A stretch of DNA of 64,000 nt from Bacteroides luhongzhouii (GCF_009193295.2 NZ_CP059973.1:4216001-4280000), one strand, 5' to 3'; numbered from the stretch's first letter, positions 26,752 through 37,081 are shown. Notes: a model not told the origin generated them from the sequence alone. Translations and numbers: made by a program.

Positions 26752-29700
26752 TTAAGAGATCTTTTCTATCTTTATTGCATTAAAGCCTATACGTTTACTT
26801 TTTTCAGCCCACATCATAATTGCTAGTTTCCCATCATCAACCACAATATTATCAAATTCCATCCAGGTCTTATTATTCGTAAGAGAAAGAGAAGGAAGAG
26901 TTTGCTCAACCTTATTGATTTTAATGTGACCAGTAGAGGTATGGTCAGACTGTGTTGTTGATGACAGAATACTTACCTTGTACGTCCCATTAGGGACTTT
27001 CCAACCAATTATAGGATATATAATACCATTATACTTATTGGAGTATTGATACGATAAAGGGATAGAAAACATAGATGAAAGGTCTGGATTGAAAGAGCTC
27101 GCTCCAAGCCACTTATCCAATGTAGCCACATCATAATACGATATCTTTTCACTGTCGTACATGCGACACCATCCAGATAATTCGTTTCCGGTAACTGCAC
27201 TATAGATAGGTTCTCCACCAGCCGGAAAACCGTTAGTATTATTTGCATTTGCAATTGTTATGTATACATTGGCTGTCTCATCAAATAGAAATGCTTGTTT
27301 GTATTCTGCCCAAGCATATTCCGAAATAATAGCAACATCTTTTGATGATTCCGAACTGCTAATATTAACAGCTTGTATGGTAGTTATACTGCTATTATAT
27401 ATAGATGTTGCTGATATATTCGCTGTACCATTTCCAACAATGTGTAACATACCGAAACTGTCAATAGTAGCAACACTCTTATCATCACTATCCCATGTTA
27501 TGCCAGTTTGAGTTGTGTTGGCAGGTGTATAGGAGACTGATAGTTGACAGGAGTCCCCTACTTTTAAGTTATTGGTAAGTCCCATTATATTAAGCCCTGT
27601 CAATGCTATTTCGGTTGATTGTTCCTCATAAGTAATCACACTACTACGCACAACACTTTCAGATTCTGCATTTTTCATTTTCAAATAAATAGTCTTTTCA
27701 CCATAACCGGAAGACAATGTATATTGTATATTACCACCGGAATAGGAAACCAAAGACGCCCCACTTAAATCGCTACTTTCTCCAATCTTATAATGCGTGG
27801 GAGCACCTGTATAAGATGGAGTTATGGTTACATTCTGTGATATAGTTGTACTACTACCACTATTTATTGAGATTGAGTTCAAAGTTACTGCATCGGGACT
27901 AACATTCAGTCGGTCAAGATATGATTGTCTTAGTACTTCTTTCAGTTGTGCAACAATGTACAATGCGTCATTCTCCCATACTTTCTGACGGGTAGATTCA
28001 TATTTAGAGGTAAATTCCTCCGCTAGTTCTAATAGTTTCGCATCTGCATTTACATTCAACATTAACTTCCCATCTTTTACGACATAAGAAAGCCCTGTTA
28101 TCTTGTCATTAGCAACAACACCGCCGACCTGTGTTATTCCATCCAGTAACAGGGTGAAATCCGGATAGTAGAAATACTGACCTTTAGGCAAATAGATACT
28201 TAAGTGTAAAGTACTTCCGTTTAATGATTTCCGTACGATGGCGTTTTTCCTAATATTATCATATTCGTAGTATTCGTCAATCGTTGTGAACCAGATGTCA
28301 TCACTGCCATCCTTCCCATAATTATCATTGAACCAAACAAGTAAATTTACCCAATCCAAAGTAGCAGTATGACAACAGAAATGGAACCATTTACGTTGTT
28401 CTTTCGCTTTTGCATATTCAGCTATGAAATCAGTCTTTACTACATCTTGCTCCGTAGTACTTCCACTCCCGGAAGGAAAGAAGCGTGAGCCGACAGCCTT
28501 GAACAATTTAGTCGCAGAGAACGGCAGGATATCAACTGCTGGTGAATTCTCTGCCACACTCATAAGAATGTGAGGACTTTGGATAGCGGCAGTTACAAAA
28601 ACATTGTTTCCATCCGGACGGGCGAGAACCTTTATTCCACGCCCAACACGTTCGACAGCTCTTTCGCAATCAGCTTTCAAACCGGCTATTACATTATTCA
28701 CATCTTTATCGTTACCAAATTTTTCTGTACCAATATTATGATAATATATACTACAACCATATTTCAGCATCATTTTCACATCCCGCCACTGTAAGTAAGG
28801 AGTCATAAAGCGATAAGTGTTTGTTGCGGACAGATCAACGGGATTGGTTGTATCCATCATGATACTTCCATTCGCCGAACAGTATGGCCAGACAGCTACA
28901 CCATGAGTGAACCGGCGTTCATTGCCGCAGCCGTCCGTATATCCTAATGTCTTTTCTAAGGTTGTATCTATTATTGATTCAGGAATATCGCCTGCATCAA
29001 GATGATTTGCGTGATAGAATTTATTACTGATCGGACGACCGTTTACTCCCGCCCATACACGGCAAAAGGAAGAAGCATTTGCATCATCAGTCGTAAGACT
29101 GATAAGCATTTTTTTGTCATATTTGAGGGTTGGAAATTCTATATCTATGGAATCTACTGCTACTGGGTCAGATAAAGTAATATCCAGTTCTATCTTTTCC
29201 GAATAAGGTTTAATATAACGCACGTTCAAATAAGCGTTAAGATTCAGGGGCGTTGTTTCCTTACATTTTACTATAACTTTTGTAGCGTAATTATCGTCAA
29301 CGTATACTTTGGTTATTTCATACATAGAAACAAATATCTCACTCTTTAAAGCCTCTCCTGTACTGGCGATGAACGAATCTATCGCAAAATAGAGATTACA
29401 ACCTAAAGGATCATCGGATATTGTATACTCTTTTGTTGTTCCCAAGGAAGTAGGCAACTCTAATAGAACCGAGAATTGCGAGTAGATGGGATTGTCTATA
29501 ACTCCTGCACTACCAGACATCTGAAATGATCCTACCTGAATTTCTGACTCGGAGAATACAAATCCCTGTGAACTCGATAAGATTTTATCATCGACTTCTT
29601 TTTTTGAATAGACTTGTCCTGGAATTCCAGATAATTTCTGCTGTTCAGTAGTTGTATAATCGTTTGTGGATAATCCTTTGCCATCTACTTTCAAGACCTT

Positions 29701-29898
29701 TTTATTTAACTCCTCTGTTATGACTTTATTTTGCACCGGATTGGTAGAAGTGGTACTAAGTGAGGAATCAACGGTTATAGTTGTACTGCTTCCAGTATTA
29801 ACACCCTCTACAAGTTCATTAACCTTATCCTTTATGCTATTCAAGTCTTGTGCTTTTAGCACCTCGCCCGATTTAAATTCTTTTGTTAACTTATCCAT
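26752..29898 (-). CDS. Tail fibre with NodB-like domain, Ig-like domain and sugar-binding-like C-terminus
   Basis: 1048 residues. N-terminal fibre attachment region (with SLSTTSTNPVQNKVI, common in phage fibres and appendages). From about 260 to 580 the sequence resembles a polysaccharide-deacetylase (NodB) fold: LISLTTDDAN near 266, GCSIYYHNIGT, VLARPDGN near 428 and WFHFCCHT. A bacterial Ig-like (BIG2) domain covers about 766-850 (IALTGLNIMGL to GNGTANISATSI), and the last ~170 residues look like a galactose-binding/CBM-type beta-sandwich. It may deacetylate the host capsule or surface glycan during adsorption; catalysis is inferred. Confidence 0.7.
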   Translation of the reverse strand: MDKLTKEFKSGEVLKAQDLNSIKDKVNELVEGVNTGSSTTITVDSSLSTTSTNPVQNKVITEELNKKVLKVDGKGLSTNDYTTTEQQKLSGIPGQVYSKKEVDDKILSSSQGFVFSESEIQVGSFQMSGSAGVIDNPIYSQFSVLLELPTSLGTTKEYTISDDPLGCNLYFAIDSFIASTGEALKSEIFVSMYEITKVYVDDNYATKVIVKCKETTPLNLNAYLNVRYIKPYSEKIELDITLSDPVAVDSIDIEFPTLKYDKKMLISLTTDDANASSFCRVWAGVNGRPISNKFYHANHLDAGDIPESIIDTTLEKTLGYTDGCGNERRFTHGVAVWPYCSANGSIMMDTTNPVDLSATNTYRFMTPYLQWRDVKMMLKYGCSIYYHNIGTEKFGNDKDVNNVIAGLKADCERAVERVGRGIKVLARPDGNNVFVTAAIQSPHILMSVAENSPAVDILPFSATKLFKAVGSRFFPSGSGSTTEQDVVKTDFIAEYAKAKEQRKWFHFCCHTATLDWVNLLVWFNDNYGKDGSDDIWFTTIDEYYEYDNIRKNAIVRKSLNGSTLHLSIYLPKGQYFYYPDFTLLLDGITQVGGVVANDKITGLSYVVKDGKLMLNVNADAKLLELAEEFTSKYESTRQKVWENDALYIVAQLKEVLRQSYLDRLNVSPDAVTLNSISINSGSSTTISQNVTITPSYTGAPTHYKIGESSDLSGASLVSYSGGNIQYTLSSGYGEKTIYLKMKNAESESVVRSSVITYEEQSTEIALTGLNIMGLTNNLKVGDSCQLSVSYTPANTTQTGITWDSDDKSVATIDSFGMLHIVGNGTANISATSIYNSSITTIQAVNISSSESSKDVAIISEYAWAEYKQAFLFDETANVYITIANANNTNGFPAGGEPIYSAVTGNELSGWCRMYDSEKISYYDVATLDKWLGASSFNPDLSSMFSIPLSYQYSNKYNGIIYPIIGWKVPNGTYKVSILSSTTQSDHTSTGHIKINKVEQTLPSLSLTNNKTWMEFDNIVVDDGKLAIMMWAEKSKRIGFNAIKIEKIS

Positions 29899-29899
29899 A

Positions 29900-30541
29900 T
29901 CACGCTAATTTATTTACATCTAATAAACCCGTATCTAATACCAGTTCTAAAGTCACAGGAGGAGTCACTCCGCCAGAGATTGACGACACAGAGATAAACA
30001 CCCATTTACCTAATACTTTGTGAAATACAGGCATGAGCATATTATCATAATCTGTCAGAGAACTAAGTACGGGTGGAACGGCTTCCCAATTTTCCTCTTT
30101 TACAAATAAAGAACCTGGTGCAGCAGTGTCAACATCAATATTTACGTTTGTTAGTTCTCCTAATGTGTTGGCTTCCCCGCTTATATTCAATTCCTCGACT
30201 AGTGAATCTTCATCTTCTTCTATTAGAGATATTGAACTATCTTCAACTAATTCCGTCTTGCGGACAACCAAACCATTGTTAGCCTGTATTAGCTCCTCTG
30301 CGACTAACCCTTTCAAGAACGTTATGATTCCTGCAGCCCGATCATTCTCCGTTTTGCTTAGTTTCTTTTCCAGCTCCTGCGCTATCAAATCGAACAATTC
30401 ATCGACTGTCGTGAACTTACCTTCCAACTCCTGAAAGTTTATTCCAATCTTTGAAAAATTTCTTTGCAATTTGAGCCGTACATCACGTCCGGTATCATTC
30501 GCTCCGTTCCACGGGACTATATTTTCATAATTATTATCCAT
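29900..30541 (-). CDS. Phage tail-tip / fibre-network protein
   Basis: 213 residues from the ATG at 30541; the GTG one codon upstream is not needed. NIVPWNGANDTGRDVRLKLQRNFSKIG at the start is a recurring opening of Bacteroidota phage fibre-adaptor proteins, followed by a helical segment and a Val/Thr-rich C-terminus. Located between a small gene and the large fibre in the fibre operon. Function inferred from position. Confidence 0.6.
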   Translation of the reverse strand: MDNNYENIVPWNGANDTGRDVRLKLQRNFSKIGINFQELEGKFTTVDELFDLIAQELEKKLSKTENDRAAGIITFLKGLVAEELIQANNGLVVRKTELVEDSSISLIEEDEDSLVEELNISGEANTLGELTNVNIDVDTAAPGSLFVKEENWEAVPPVLSSLTDYDNMLMPVFHKVLGKWVFISVSSISGGVTPPVTLELVLDTGLLDVNKLA

Positions 30542-30547
30542 CACGCA

Positions 30548-30820
30548 CTATGTAAGTTCTAATTCATTTCCATCAAATTCTAACAATAGAATTTGCCAGC
30601 ACATTCCATATTCAAGAGTATCTGTATCTATAAAATTCAGCATATAGTCAGCAAAGCGATTTGTTTCTAAAGTGCTTTGTTTACGAAGTCGGGCATGCTC
30701 AACCTTGACTATGCCCTGACTTTTATTACGTTCATAACTATAACTCATAAAAGCAAATGAGAAAACTTCTCCCCGTTCGCTTTTCTCTTTCATTCGACGA
30801 ATTGCTTCATATATTTCCAT
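30548..30820 (-). CDS. Small phage protein, first gene of the fibre operon
   Basis: 90 residues, no membrane segment; unknown family. The late-promoter -7 box ends only 4 bp before this ATG, so either the mRNA is essentially leaderless or translation starts at the internal ATG at 30793 (MKEKSERGE). Confidence 0.6.
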   Translation of the reverse strand: MEIYEAIRRMKEKSERGEVFSFAFMSYSYERNKSQGIVKVEHARLRKQSTLETNRFADYMLNFIDTDTLEYGMCWQILLLEFDGNELELT

Positions 30821-30824
30821 ACTA

Positions 30825-30860
30825 CAAAAGTACCTTCCAGATAAGCCTTAAAAAAGGACA
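30825..30860 (-). promoter_or_regulatory. Phage late promoter P1 (fibre-lysis operon)
   Basis: On the minus strand TGTCCTTTTTTAAGG (30860-30846), 13 bp, then TACTTTTG (30832-30825). One of four sites with the identical 15-bp upstream box. Confidence 0.8.
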
Positions 30861-30863
30861 ATA

Positions 30864-30893
30864 AAAAACCCCAAGTCCTCACGGATTTTGGGG
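30864..30893 (-). terminator. Terminator of the candidate sRNA / tape-measure region
   Basis: Minus strand: CCCCAAAATCC with GGACTTGGGG and then six T. It lies between late promoters P2 and P1. Confidence 0.8.
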
Positions 30894-30970
30894 CTAGTTT
30901 CATTTAGTTTTAACTTTAAACTTGTGACAGGAAAGCGTCTCCCGACGCAAATACTCCTCTATAACAAACA
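30864..30970 (-). ncRNA. Candidate phage small RNA (~105 nt)
   Basis: Begins about 6 nt after the -7 box of promoter P2 and ends at the terminator. It holds no ORF longer than a few codons but has a stable GCGTC-GGGA-GACGC hairpin in the middle. The promoter has no other gene before the terminator. Confidence 0.5.
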
Positions 30971-30975
30971 CATTG

Positions 30976-31011
30976 CAAATATACTCTCCTTTCTTGCCTT
31001 AAAAAAGGACA
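30976..31011 (-). promoter_or_regulatory. Phage late promoter P2 (drives only a short transcript)
   Basis: Same 15-bp box (31011-30997), 13 bp, TATATTTG (30983-30976). It abuts the stop codon of the tape measure gene. Confidence 0.8.
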
Positions 31012-34000
31012 CTAACCACGACTCACATTCCTTTCCATTCTCTCTAATTTTTTAATCCCATCACGAACAGCTCGCGAATCAACAATTAAATCTTTCTCAA
31101 GAATAGATTGAAGCAAATCATTATTCGTATTCAAAAGAACGAATAGTTTACGCAACGTCTCTTCATCCATGATATGACCACTAACTGTATATCGGGAGGA
31201 AGAAGATACTGAATCATCAGAATAACCACCACTATATTTACCACTTTTAGTACGTACCTGCTCTAAAATTTGTGTAGTGTTCAACATTCGGATTGTTCCA
31301 TTCTTTTGCGCAACATTAAAAACATCAAGAAATTGGCGTACATGAGGATTCTCTACTCCCTCATGATTGGTCACGAATTCATTTTTATGAACGGGAATAA
31401 CTCCGGCAACATCATCCGGATTTCCTGTTTTAGTATATCCTTCAACATATTCATCAGAATAACCACCGGACTTCAAGCCCTTCGCTTCATCCCGTTGCTG
31501 TTTGGCTACAGCTATCTGTGCCGCACCACTAGCTACAGCTGCCGCAGCTGCAATGGCACCAAGAGCCGGACCAACAATAGGAATACCGGCCATTGCCTTA
31601 TATGCTTCCATTGCAGCAACAGCAGTACTTGCAGTAATTTGTAAAACCGATACGGCAAATTGTTTGTCTGCATACTTCCTCTTTACCTGATTTAGTGCCT
31701 CTTCTTTCTCTTCTTCTAACTTAGTTGTATCCTTTCCCGCTTTTTTGGCGGCTTTTATTTCCTTGTCATATTTATGAGTTACTTTGTTCATTTCTGCATC
31801 TTGGAATCCCTGAACAGCAGAAGAAGCACTGCTCATTATACTACTTACAGCATTGAAATACTGTTCATTTCCTTCTATCTTTTTCTGAATATATTCATTA
31901 TTGATTTTATTTTTTGCAATTTCGTATTCTTCCTCTGAAAGCAGCCCTTTTTTATGTTCCTCCTCAAGAGCTTTCAGTTTTAAATCTCTAATATCCTCGG
32001 CAGCGTCCAACTCATATTTTTGTATAACAGTAGCCCTATCCTTCGCTCCTTTTTCTTGAATTTTCCTCTTAGATTCTTCATATACAGACGTAAGAAGAGT
32101 AACATCCAACCCATTCTTTCGAGCTAGTTCTAATTGAGATTTATAAAAGGATTCCAGTGCTGCCAGTTGTTGGTCAGTGGAAGCCAAACCGTTCATCTTA
32201 TTGAACTGGTTACTGAAATTCTGAATCTGACTAGCGCTATCCCGTACGATCTTGGCGCGCTTATCGCTAATTTGTTGTTCAAGGTTGAGAATATTATCCC
32301 CGGCCTCCTTTAAGGCTTTGGCTTTGACCTCTCCATTTTGGAACTCAAGTTCAGCAACATCGTTTTTATAATCTTTTGCAATTTCGAGTCTGGAATATAA
32401 AGAGGTAATCTCAATAGCTAAAAGGCGATTTTTATAATCTTTTTCTGTCAGCTCACCACTATCATTGAGGTTAGACTGTTCAAGCAGAAGATTTTTCTCT
32501 CCGACATTAACAGTATTCAGCCTCCTGTCCCGATATTCTTTAATTAAGTTGAGACGAGTTTCTTCTGACTTTTTTAGAGTATTGTAAATTGCGCTTTGTG
32601 CCTCACTTTCCAATTTACCCAATTCAGCCAGATGTTTCTTATCTTTTTCACTTGACTGATACTTTTTGATGATTGCCAACCTTTCAACCTGAAATTCCAG
32701 TTCTTTTTGAAGAGCATCCAACTGATATTCATTCTCCGTTCTGGCTAACGCATCAGAACTCTTTTGTAGCAATAATAATTCTTCTTTGTATGCGTTTTCT
32801 GCATTTTGCAAACGAGTAGTCCAAGGCTTCTTGTCTTCGTCATCCGGTGGAGGTGGAACTCCTTCTGTATTCTTTTCTACCTCTATTTTTATCAATTTCT
32901 TACGAGATTCTTCCATGTGCGCATTTAGTAGAGCCACCTCGTTATCAATAGCTCTCACTTGATTAACACCTTTATTTATATATCTATCCAAAACATTGTC
33001 AGCCCATGAATCTGTCATTAAACCTAGAGACTGCTTAAATCCATTCAACATATTAGCAGCACCAGCCTCAATATCCTCTAAAAAAACATTATCTGGACCA
33101 TTCTTTAATATATCATTTTTTTGGTCATTCAATTCAGATACTTTCTGCTGAGTTTGTTTTATCTCCTCTAATATAAGTAAACTATCAATATAGGCATTTA
33201 CAGCAGTAGTGGCTTGCTCTGTATTTATTTTCTCTAAAGTAAGACTACCCAAATATTCAGGAGATAGTTCATTTAATCTTTTTATAACAGCCTCTCTCTC
33301 CTCTTTGCTTCTTTTCTCGTCCCTAGCTATATTTAAGAAATCCTTGACTGATACAGCTTCTTGATTCACTATCGAAACAGATCGTCTACGAATATCTTGA
33401 AGATTCTTTTCCAAACGCTCACTCTCACTTAACTGTTTATTTGTATCAATAAGTAAACCTATAAGAGATGCACCTATCGTTAGGAGTAGTCCCCATGGAT
33501 GTGCTTTTGCAACACTATATAAAGTTTTTAGCCCCATGACAATTTTACCAGTCCAAAGTACTTTAGCTTTATCTGCAATAACCGAAGCATTGACAGCAAT
33601 TGTATATCCTGCAATGGTAGATGTTGCAAGTATAATTGCATTTTTATATTTACTAAATATGGATACTATTTTAACTAATCCTTTGACTGTAAGACTACCA
33701 GTACTCACCATATATTTCATAACAGGGAGCAACCGTTCTCCAAGTTCGATCCGAATTTCCTTAAAACGCTTCTTAGCTTTATCCAGCTCTGCCTGAACCG
33801 TCGTATTTTGTACATTATACTCATTCGTAATACTGGTACCATCAATGAAAGCCTGATTAGCAGTCTCCTGTTCTTTACGGACCTTCTCAACATTGCTAGC
33901 TAATGCGCTGATAACTCCGGCCGCTTCAGCACCACTCAACTTCATTTCCTTTAAAACAGGTGCCATTTTATCCATGCCACCTAATTTCCCCAAACTAGCA

Positions 34001-35115
34001 AGGAACTGAAGAACAGCTTCATTAGCATCCGTCTCCATCAGCGTTGTGAATTGCTTAACATCCATTCGAGCTATTTTCGCGTACTTTGCAGGCTCCTGAT
34101 ATAATTTTAAGATCAATCCTTGTAAAGCAGTACTGGCCATTTCGCTACGAAGCATATTTTGATCGAGTGCCGAAGCAAAGCCCATGACATCAGTAATTGA
34201 AAGTTTTGCCTGTTTTGCCACTCCCCCCATGCGCGCACTGAATTCCACCAAATAAGGTTCAGCAGCACTAGAATTTTGTGCGACTTCGTTCACCGCACTA
34301 CCGATAGCTAACATATTTTCTTTCATTGAACGTTCGCTATCTCCAAACATATCTGCCAGCTTACCAATATTCTTGATAGCATCCTGCCCCAAATCTTCTC
34401 CAAGTGCAACATCAATCATATTGGCAGCTTCTACAAACTCCAGAACATCATTTTTCGCTGTAATACCAAGCCGCCCGGCATCTCCTGCAAGTTCATTTAA
34501 ACGTTCACGTGCTGTACGAGTATCTATCTTCTTAAACTCCTCATTTAAACCAGCGACCTGTTCACTCGTCATGCCAGTATATTTACGTACCTGGCTTTCC
34601 GCTTCCTGCATCTGTGCAAACTCATCCACACATTTACGGGCGGTCAAGGTTATTCCGGTCAACGAGGCTATAAAACTTGCACCGATGGCTCCATATTTAT
34701 TAAATCCATCAGTCAATTTTGATAAAGAGAACTTAGTAGATTCCGCTGTACCTTTTAGCTCTTTCATTCTTTGGTTAACTGCGTCCAGTTGTGCTTTATA
34801 CTGAGTGTATAGTGGACTATCACCCGGCAAATTCCGTAGAATGGCATTCAGTTCTTTTTGCCTGTTTTGGAGTTCCTTCACACTCAAACTTCCGATACCT
34901 ATCTTTTCAAAGAGTTTATCATACTCGGTCTGTAGTGCTTTAACGACTTCCTTTTGTGCTTTATACTCTGCACTATTCTCTCCAAATTTCTTTTTCAGAG
35001 AATTCAAAGTTTTATTGGCTGAACGCATTTGCTCTTCCAGCTCAATCATTTTTTGCCTCGCACTATCCTGTTGAATAACAATTTCCAGTTGTACTCTGTC
35101 TATCTTTAAACTCAT
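31012..35115 (-). CDS. Tail tape measure protein
   Basis: 1367 residues, the longest gene of the prophage. An N-terminal coiled coil (VIQQDSARQKMIELEEQM onward), then the TP901-type tape-measure core (EAESQVRKYTGMTSEQVAGL, NELAGDAGRLGITAKNDVLEF), hydrophobic segments at about 500-560, a long heptad coiled coil (about 700-1150) and a Gly/Ala-rich hydrophobic stretch (AGIPIVGPALGAIAAAAAV). It sets tail length, so a long-tailed (siphovirus or myovirus) phage is implied. Has its own late promoter. Confidence 0.93.
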   Translation of the reverse strand: MSLKIDRVQLEIVIQQDSARQKMIELEEQMRSANKTLNSLKKKFGENSAEYKAQKEVVKALQTEYDKLFEKIGIGSLSVKELQNRQKELNAILRNLPGDSPLYTQYKAQLDAVNQRMKELKGTAESTKFSLSKLTDGFNKYGAIGASFIASLTGITLTARKCVDEFAQMQEAESQVRKYTGMTSEQVAGLNEEFKKIDTRTARERLNELAGDAGRLGITAKNDVLEFVEAANMIDVALGEDLGQDAIKNIGKLADMFGDSERSMKENMLAIGSAVNEVAQNSSAAEPYLVEFSARMGGVAKQAKLSITDVMGFASALDQNMLRSEMASTALQGLILKLYQEPAKYAKIARMDVKQFTTLMETDANEAVLQFLASLGKLGGMDKMAPVLKEMKLSGAEAAGVISALASNVEKVRKEQETANQAFIDGTSITNEYNVQNTTVQAELDKAKKRFKEIRIELGERLLPVMKYMVSTGSLTVKGLVKIVSIFSKYKNAIILATSTIAGYTIAVNASVIADKAKVLWTGKIVMGLKTLYSVAKAHPWGLLLTIGASLIGLLIDTNKQLSESERLEKNLQDIRRRSVSIVNQEAVSVKDFLNIARDEKRSKEEREAVIKRLNELSPEYLGSLTLEKINTEQATTAVNAYIDSLLILEEIKQTQQKVSELNDQKNDILKNGPDNVFLEDIEAGAANMLNGFKQSLGLMTDSWADNVLDRYINKGVNQVRAIDNEVALLNAHMEESRKKLIKIEVEKNTEGVPPPPDDEDKKPWTTRLQNAENAYKEELLLLQKSSDALARTENEYQLDALQKELEFQVERLAIIKKYQSSEKDKKHLAELGKLESEAQSAIYNTLKKSEETRLNLIKEYRDRRLNTVNVGEKNLLLEQSNLNDSGELTEKDYKNRLLAIEITSLYSRLEIAKDYKNDVAELEFQNGEVKAKALKEAGDNILNLEQQISDKRAKIVRDSASQIQNFSNQFNKMNGLASTDQQLAALESFYKSQLELARKNGLDVTLLTSVYEESKRKIQEKGAKDRATVIQKYELDAAEDIRDLKLKALEEEHKKGLLSEEEYEIAKNKINNEYIQKKIEGNEQYFNAVSSIMSSASSAVQGFQDAEMNKVTHKYDKEIKAAKKAGKDTTKLEEEKEEALNQVKRKYADKQFAVSVLQITASTAVAAMEAYKAMAGIPIVGPALGAIAAAAAVASGAAQIAVAKQQRDEAKGLKSGGYSDEYVEGYTKTGNPDDVAGVIPVHKNEFVTNHEGVENPHVRQFLDVFNVAQKNGTIRMLNTTQILEQVRTKSGKYSGGYSDDSVSSSSRYTVSGHIMDEETLRKLFVLLNTNNDLLQSILEKDLIVDSRAVRDGIKKLERMERNVSRG

Positions 35116-35141
35116 AGTTTCCCAACTAATTAATTAATACA

Positions 35142-35177
35142 CAAAAGTACCCTCCAAAGAAGCCTTAAAAAAGGACA
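35142..35177 (-). promoter_or_regulatory. Phage late promoter P3 (tape measure)
   Basis: 15-bp box 35177-35163, 13-bp spacer, TACTTTTG (35149-35142); 26 bp before the tape measure ATG. Confidence 0.8.
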
Positions 35178-35210
35178 CCAAAAAGGCTCGCACTTGTATT
35201 TGCGAGCCTT
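35178..35210 (-). terminator. Terminator of the portal-tail operon
   Basis: Perfect 10-bp stem AAGGCTCGCA / TGCGAGCCTT with a TTTTT tail on the minus strand, immediately before promoter P3. Confidence 0.85.
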
Positions 35211-35215
35211 ATATT

Positions 35216-37081
35216 CTAGCCATCCAACCATCGTCCACTGTCCAGCCATGTACCGCCATCTCTCCATTTCCCATCTGTCAGAATCCACCGTTTTTCTGCT
35301 TCTACATCACTAATCCGGATCGGATAGAATGTGCCTTGCCATGCTCCAGACCTTCCATCAGCATTGATAACATCCTCTATCTCTTTACAGACATAACGTT
35401 TGTTCCGGATTTCAAATATATTCCGCGTATCATAAACGTTAACATCATAACTCTTTATCTTGATGCCGTGCTTATAATCAATATCGTACATACGTGAATA
35501 GAGCATTTTATCTAAATATGCTAAGCGCAAATTACCTGTATATGGGGTGTCCTCACAGTTAAAAGAATGAGGGTAATCAATCGTGAAAACTTTAGGGTTA
35601 AAATCCTTATCATCTTTGCGCTTTACATAAAGAGTCATCGGTGACATTCCTTTGTAGTATGATACATAAATCTTTTGTTGATTCTTATCTTTTTCCGTAG
35701 GGATGTTTTCTCCGCTTTGTATTAACTCATAAATGCCATTACTTTCATCACTGGTACCAATCTTGCTTCCGAATATTTTTGGAACTGTTACAAGTGATCG
35801 TTCAGAGTCGGGCATAAATACCGGCTCCATACCACTCTCATAAGTGATCCGTTCTATACCATAGTTCGTCATATCGGAAGGCATAATGTTTAATTTGATT
35901 TCATTTTCACTCTGCTCCCGAAGAACATCACCAAACATATTTACTTCATCTGTGTGCCATCCCCTATTCGAATCATCAGGTACCGTAATGTAGTACCGGC
36001 AACTATCATGCGTATAAAACAGATAGTTTTTAACAGCCTGGTATCCGGATGAGCTAATACTTTCTACAAATTGAGTGAATTCCAGTACTGTATCAAAATC
36101 CTTTCGGGTCGCAGAAGAAAGAATATTTTTATCTATATGCTGTGGCTTGTAATATTCACTGTCAGTCGGTTCTATCAACACATTACTTTGAGAAGGGTCT
36201 TTGTCGTTCTCCCCCTCTTCTGTTTCGTATTCATCTACAACTTGCTGAACATGGCAAACCTGTGCATTTTTAAAATATTCTGCCCTGAACAGTATAGAAA
36301 CTTCCTTCTTTCTATTATTGACAAGAAAACACAGATTAAAAAAACTCTCAAATTCCGTGATGAGTTCATTTATAGTCCATCCGGGAAACATTTTTGCATA
36401 TTGGTTGGGGTGCCCATTTTGTGGCAAATAGAGCAAATTCCACTCCGAATCTTCCAGCTGATTAGTCAAAACTGTATATCCAAGTGCTTTCATTAACTTT
36501 CTAATATAAGCGCAAAGATACGGTTGCAGATAAATATCCACTCCTGTTTCTCTCAAATAGTTGGGAGATATAGTTGGCTTTGAAGTAGTAACAACAGTTA
36601 CAGCTACCCTCCATCCATTAATCACACCCTTGTCTGTCATTACAGGAGGTATGCAATAATCCACGTCCGGATATATGCGTTTTACCAAGTTATTGATAAT
36701 GCCTGTTGGAATTTCATCTTCTCCCATATCCAATGATGATACAAGCAAATCGTTTCCAATGAAAGAATTCAATTCGGAGTTTCCCGAAGCTATTTGTATG
36801 GATACTGTTGAATCTGTCCATCCCGTTATGATTTCCGTACCATTGCAATACACTCGGTTATCAGCGACCAATACAGCTTGTCTCTTGGTCTTTAGTTCGG
36901 CAATAGAGTTCGATCTGTTCAGATGTTCATATAAGTCTGCATTAATTGAGTTACTAAGCTGAAGAGTAATATCATACGTATACTCCCCATTCTTTGTAAA
37001 GAATGGATTCTCACGTTTTACAGAAGTGCTAAAGTCGGCAGGAAGTACCACCGAAGTCCCATCAATATATAATTCAGTCAT
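35216..37081 (-). CDS. Phage structural protein, probably tail/baseplate
   Basis: 621 residues, beta-rich, beginning MTELYIDGTSVVLPADFS. No enzyme motif. The conserved opening (a short YIDG strand and a KRENPFFTKNGEYTYDI segment) resembles tail proteins seen next to tape measures in Bacteroidota prophages. Ends with a Trp/Gly-rich tail (WILTDGKWRDGGTWLD). Start overlaps the preceding gene by 8 bp. Exact role unknown. Confidence 0.6.
   Translation of the reverse strand: MTELYIDGTSVVLPADFSTSVKRENPFFTKNGEYTYDITLQLSNSINADLYEHLNRSNSIAELKTKRQAVLVADNRVYCNGTEIITGWTDSTVSIQIASGNSELNSFIGNDLLVSSLDMGEDEIPTGIINNLVKRIYPDVDYCIPPVMTDKGVINGWRVAVTVVTTSKPTISPNYLRETGVDIYLQPYLCAYIRKLMKALGYTVLTNQLEDSEWNLLYLPQNGHPNQYAKMFPGWTINELITEFESFFNLCFLVNNRKKEVSILFRAEYFKNAQVCHVQQVVDEYETEEGENDKDPSQSNVLIEPTDSEYYKPQHIDKNILSSATRKDFDTVLEFTQFVESISSSGYQAVKNYLFYTHDSCRYYITVPDDSNRGWHTDEVNMFGDVLREQSENEIKLNIMPSDMTNYGIERITYESGMEPVFMPDSERSLVTVPKIFGSKIGTSDESNGIYELIQSGENIPTEKDKNQQKIYVSYYKGMSPMTLYVKRKDDKDFNPKVFTIDYPHSFNCEDTPYTGNLRLAYLDKMLYSRMYDIDYKHGIKIKSYDVNVYDTRNIFEIRNKRYVCKEIEDVINADGRSGAWQGTFYPIRISDVEAEKRWILTDGKWRDGGTWLDSGRWLDG

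Noticed and set aside
24096..29898. Diversity-generating retroelement target in the tail fibres
   Set aside because: No reverse transcriptase or template repeat is visible in the window.
31012..35115. Minor plus-strand ORFs within the tape measure gene
   Set aside because: Shadows of the coding strand.
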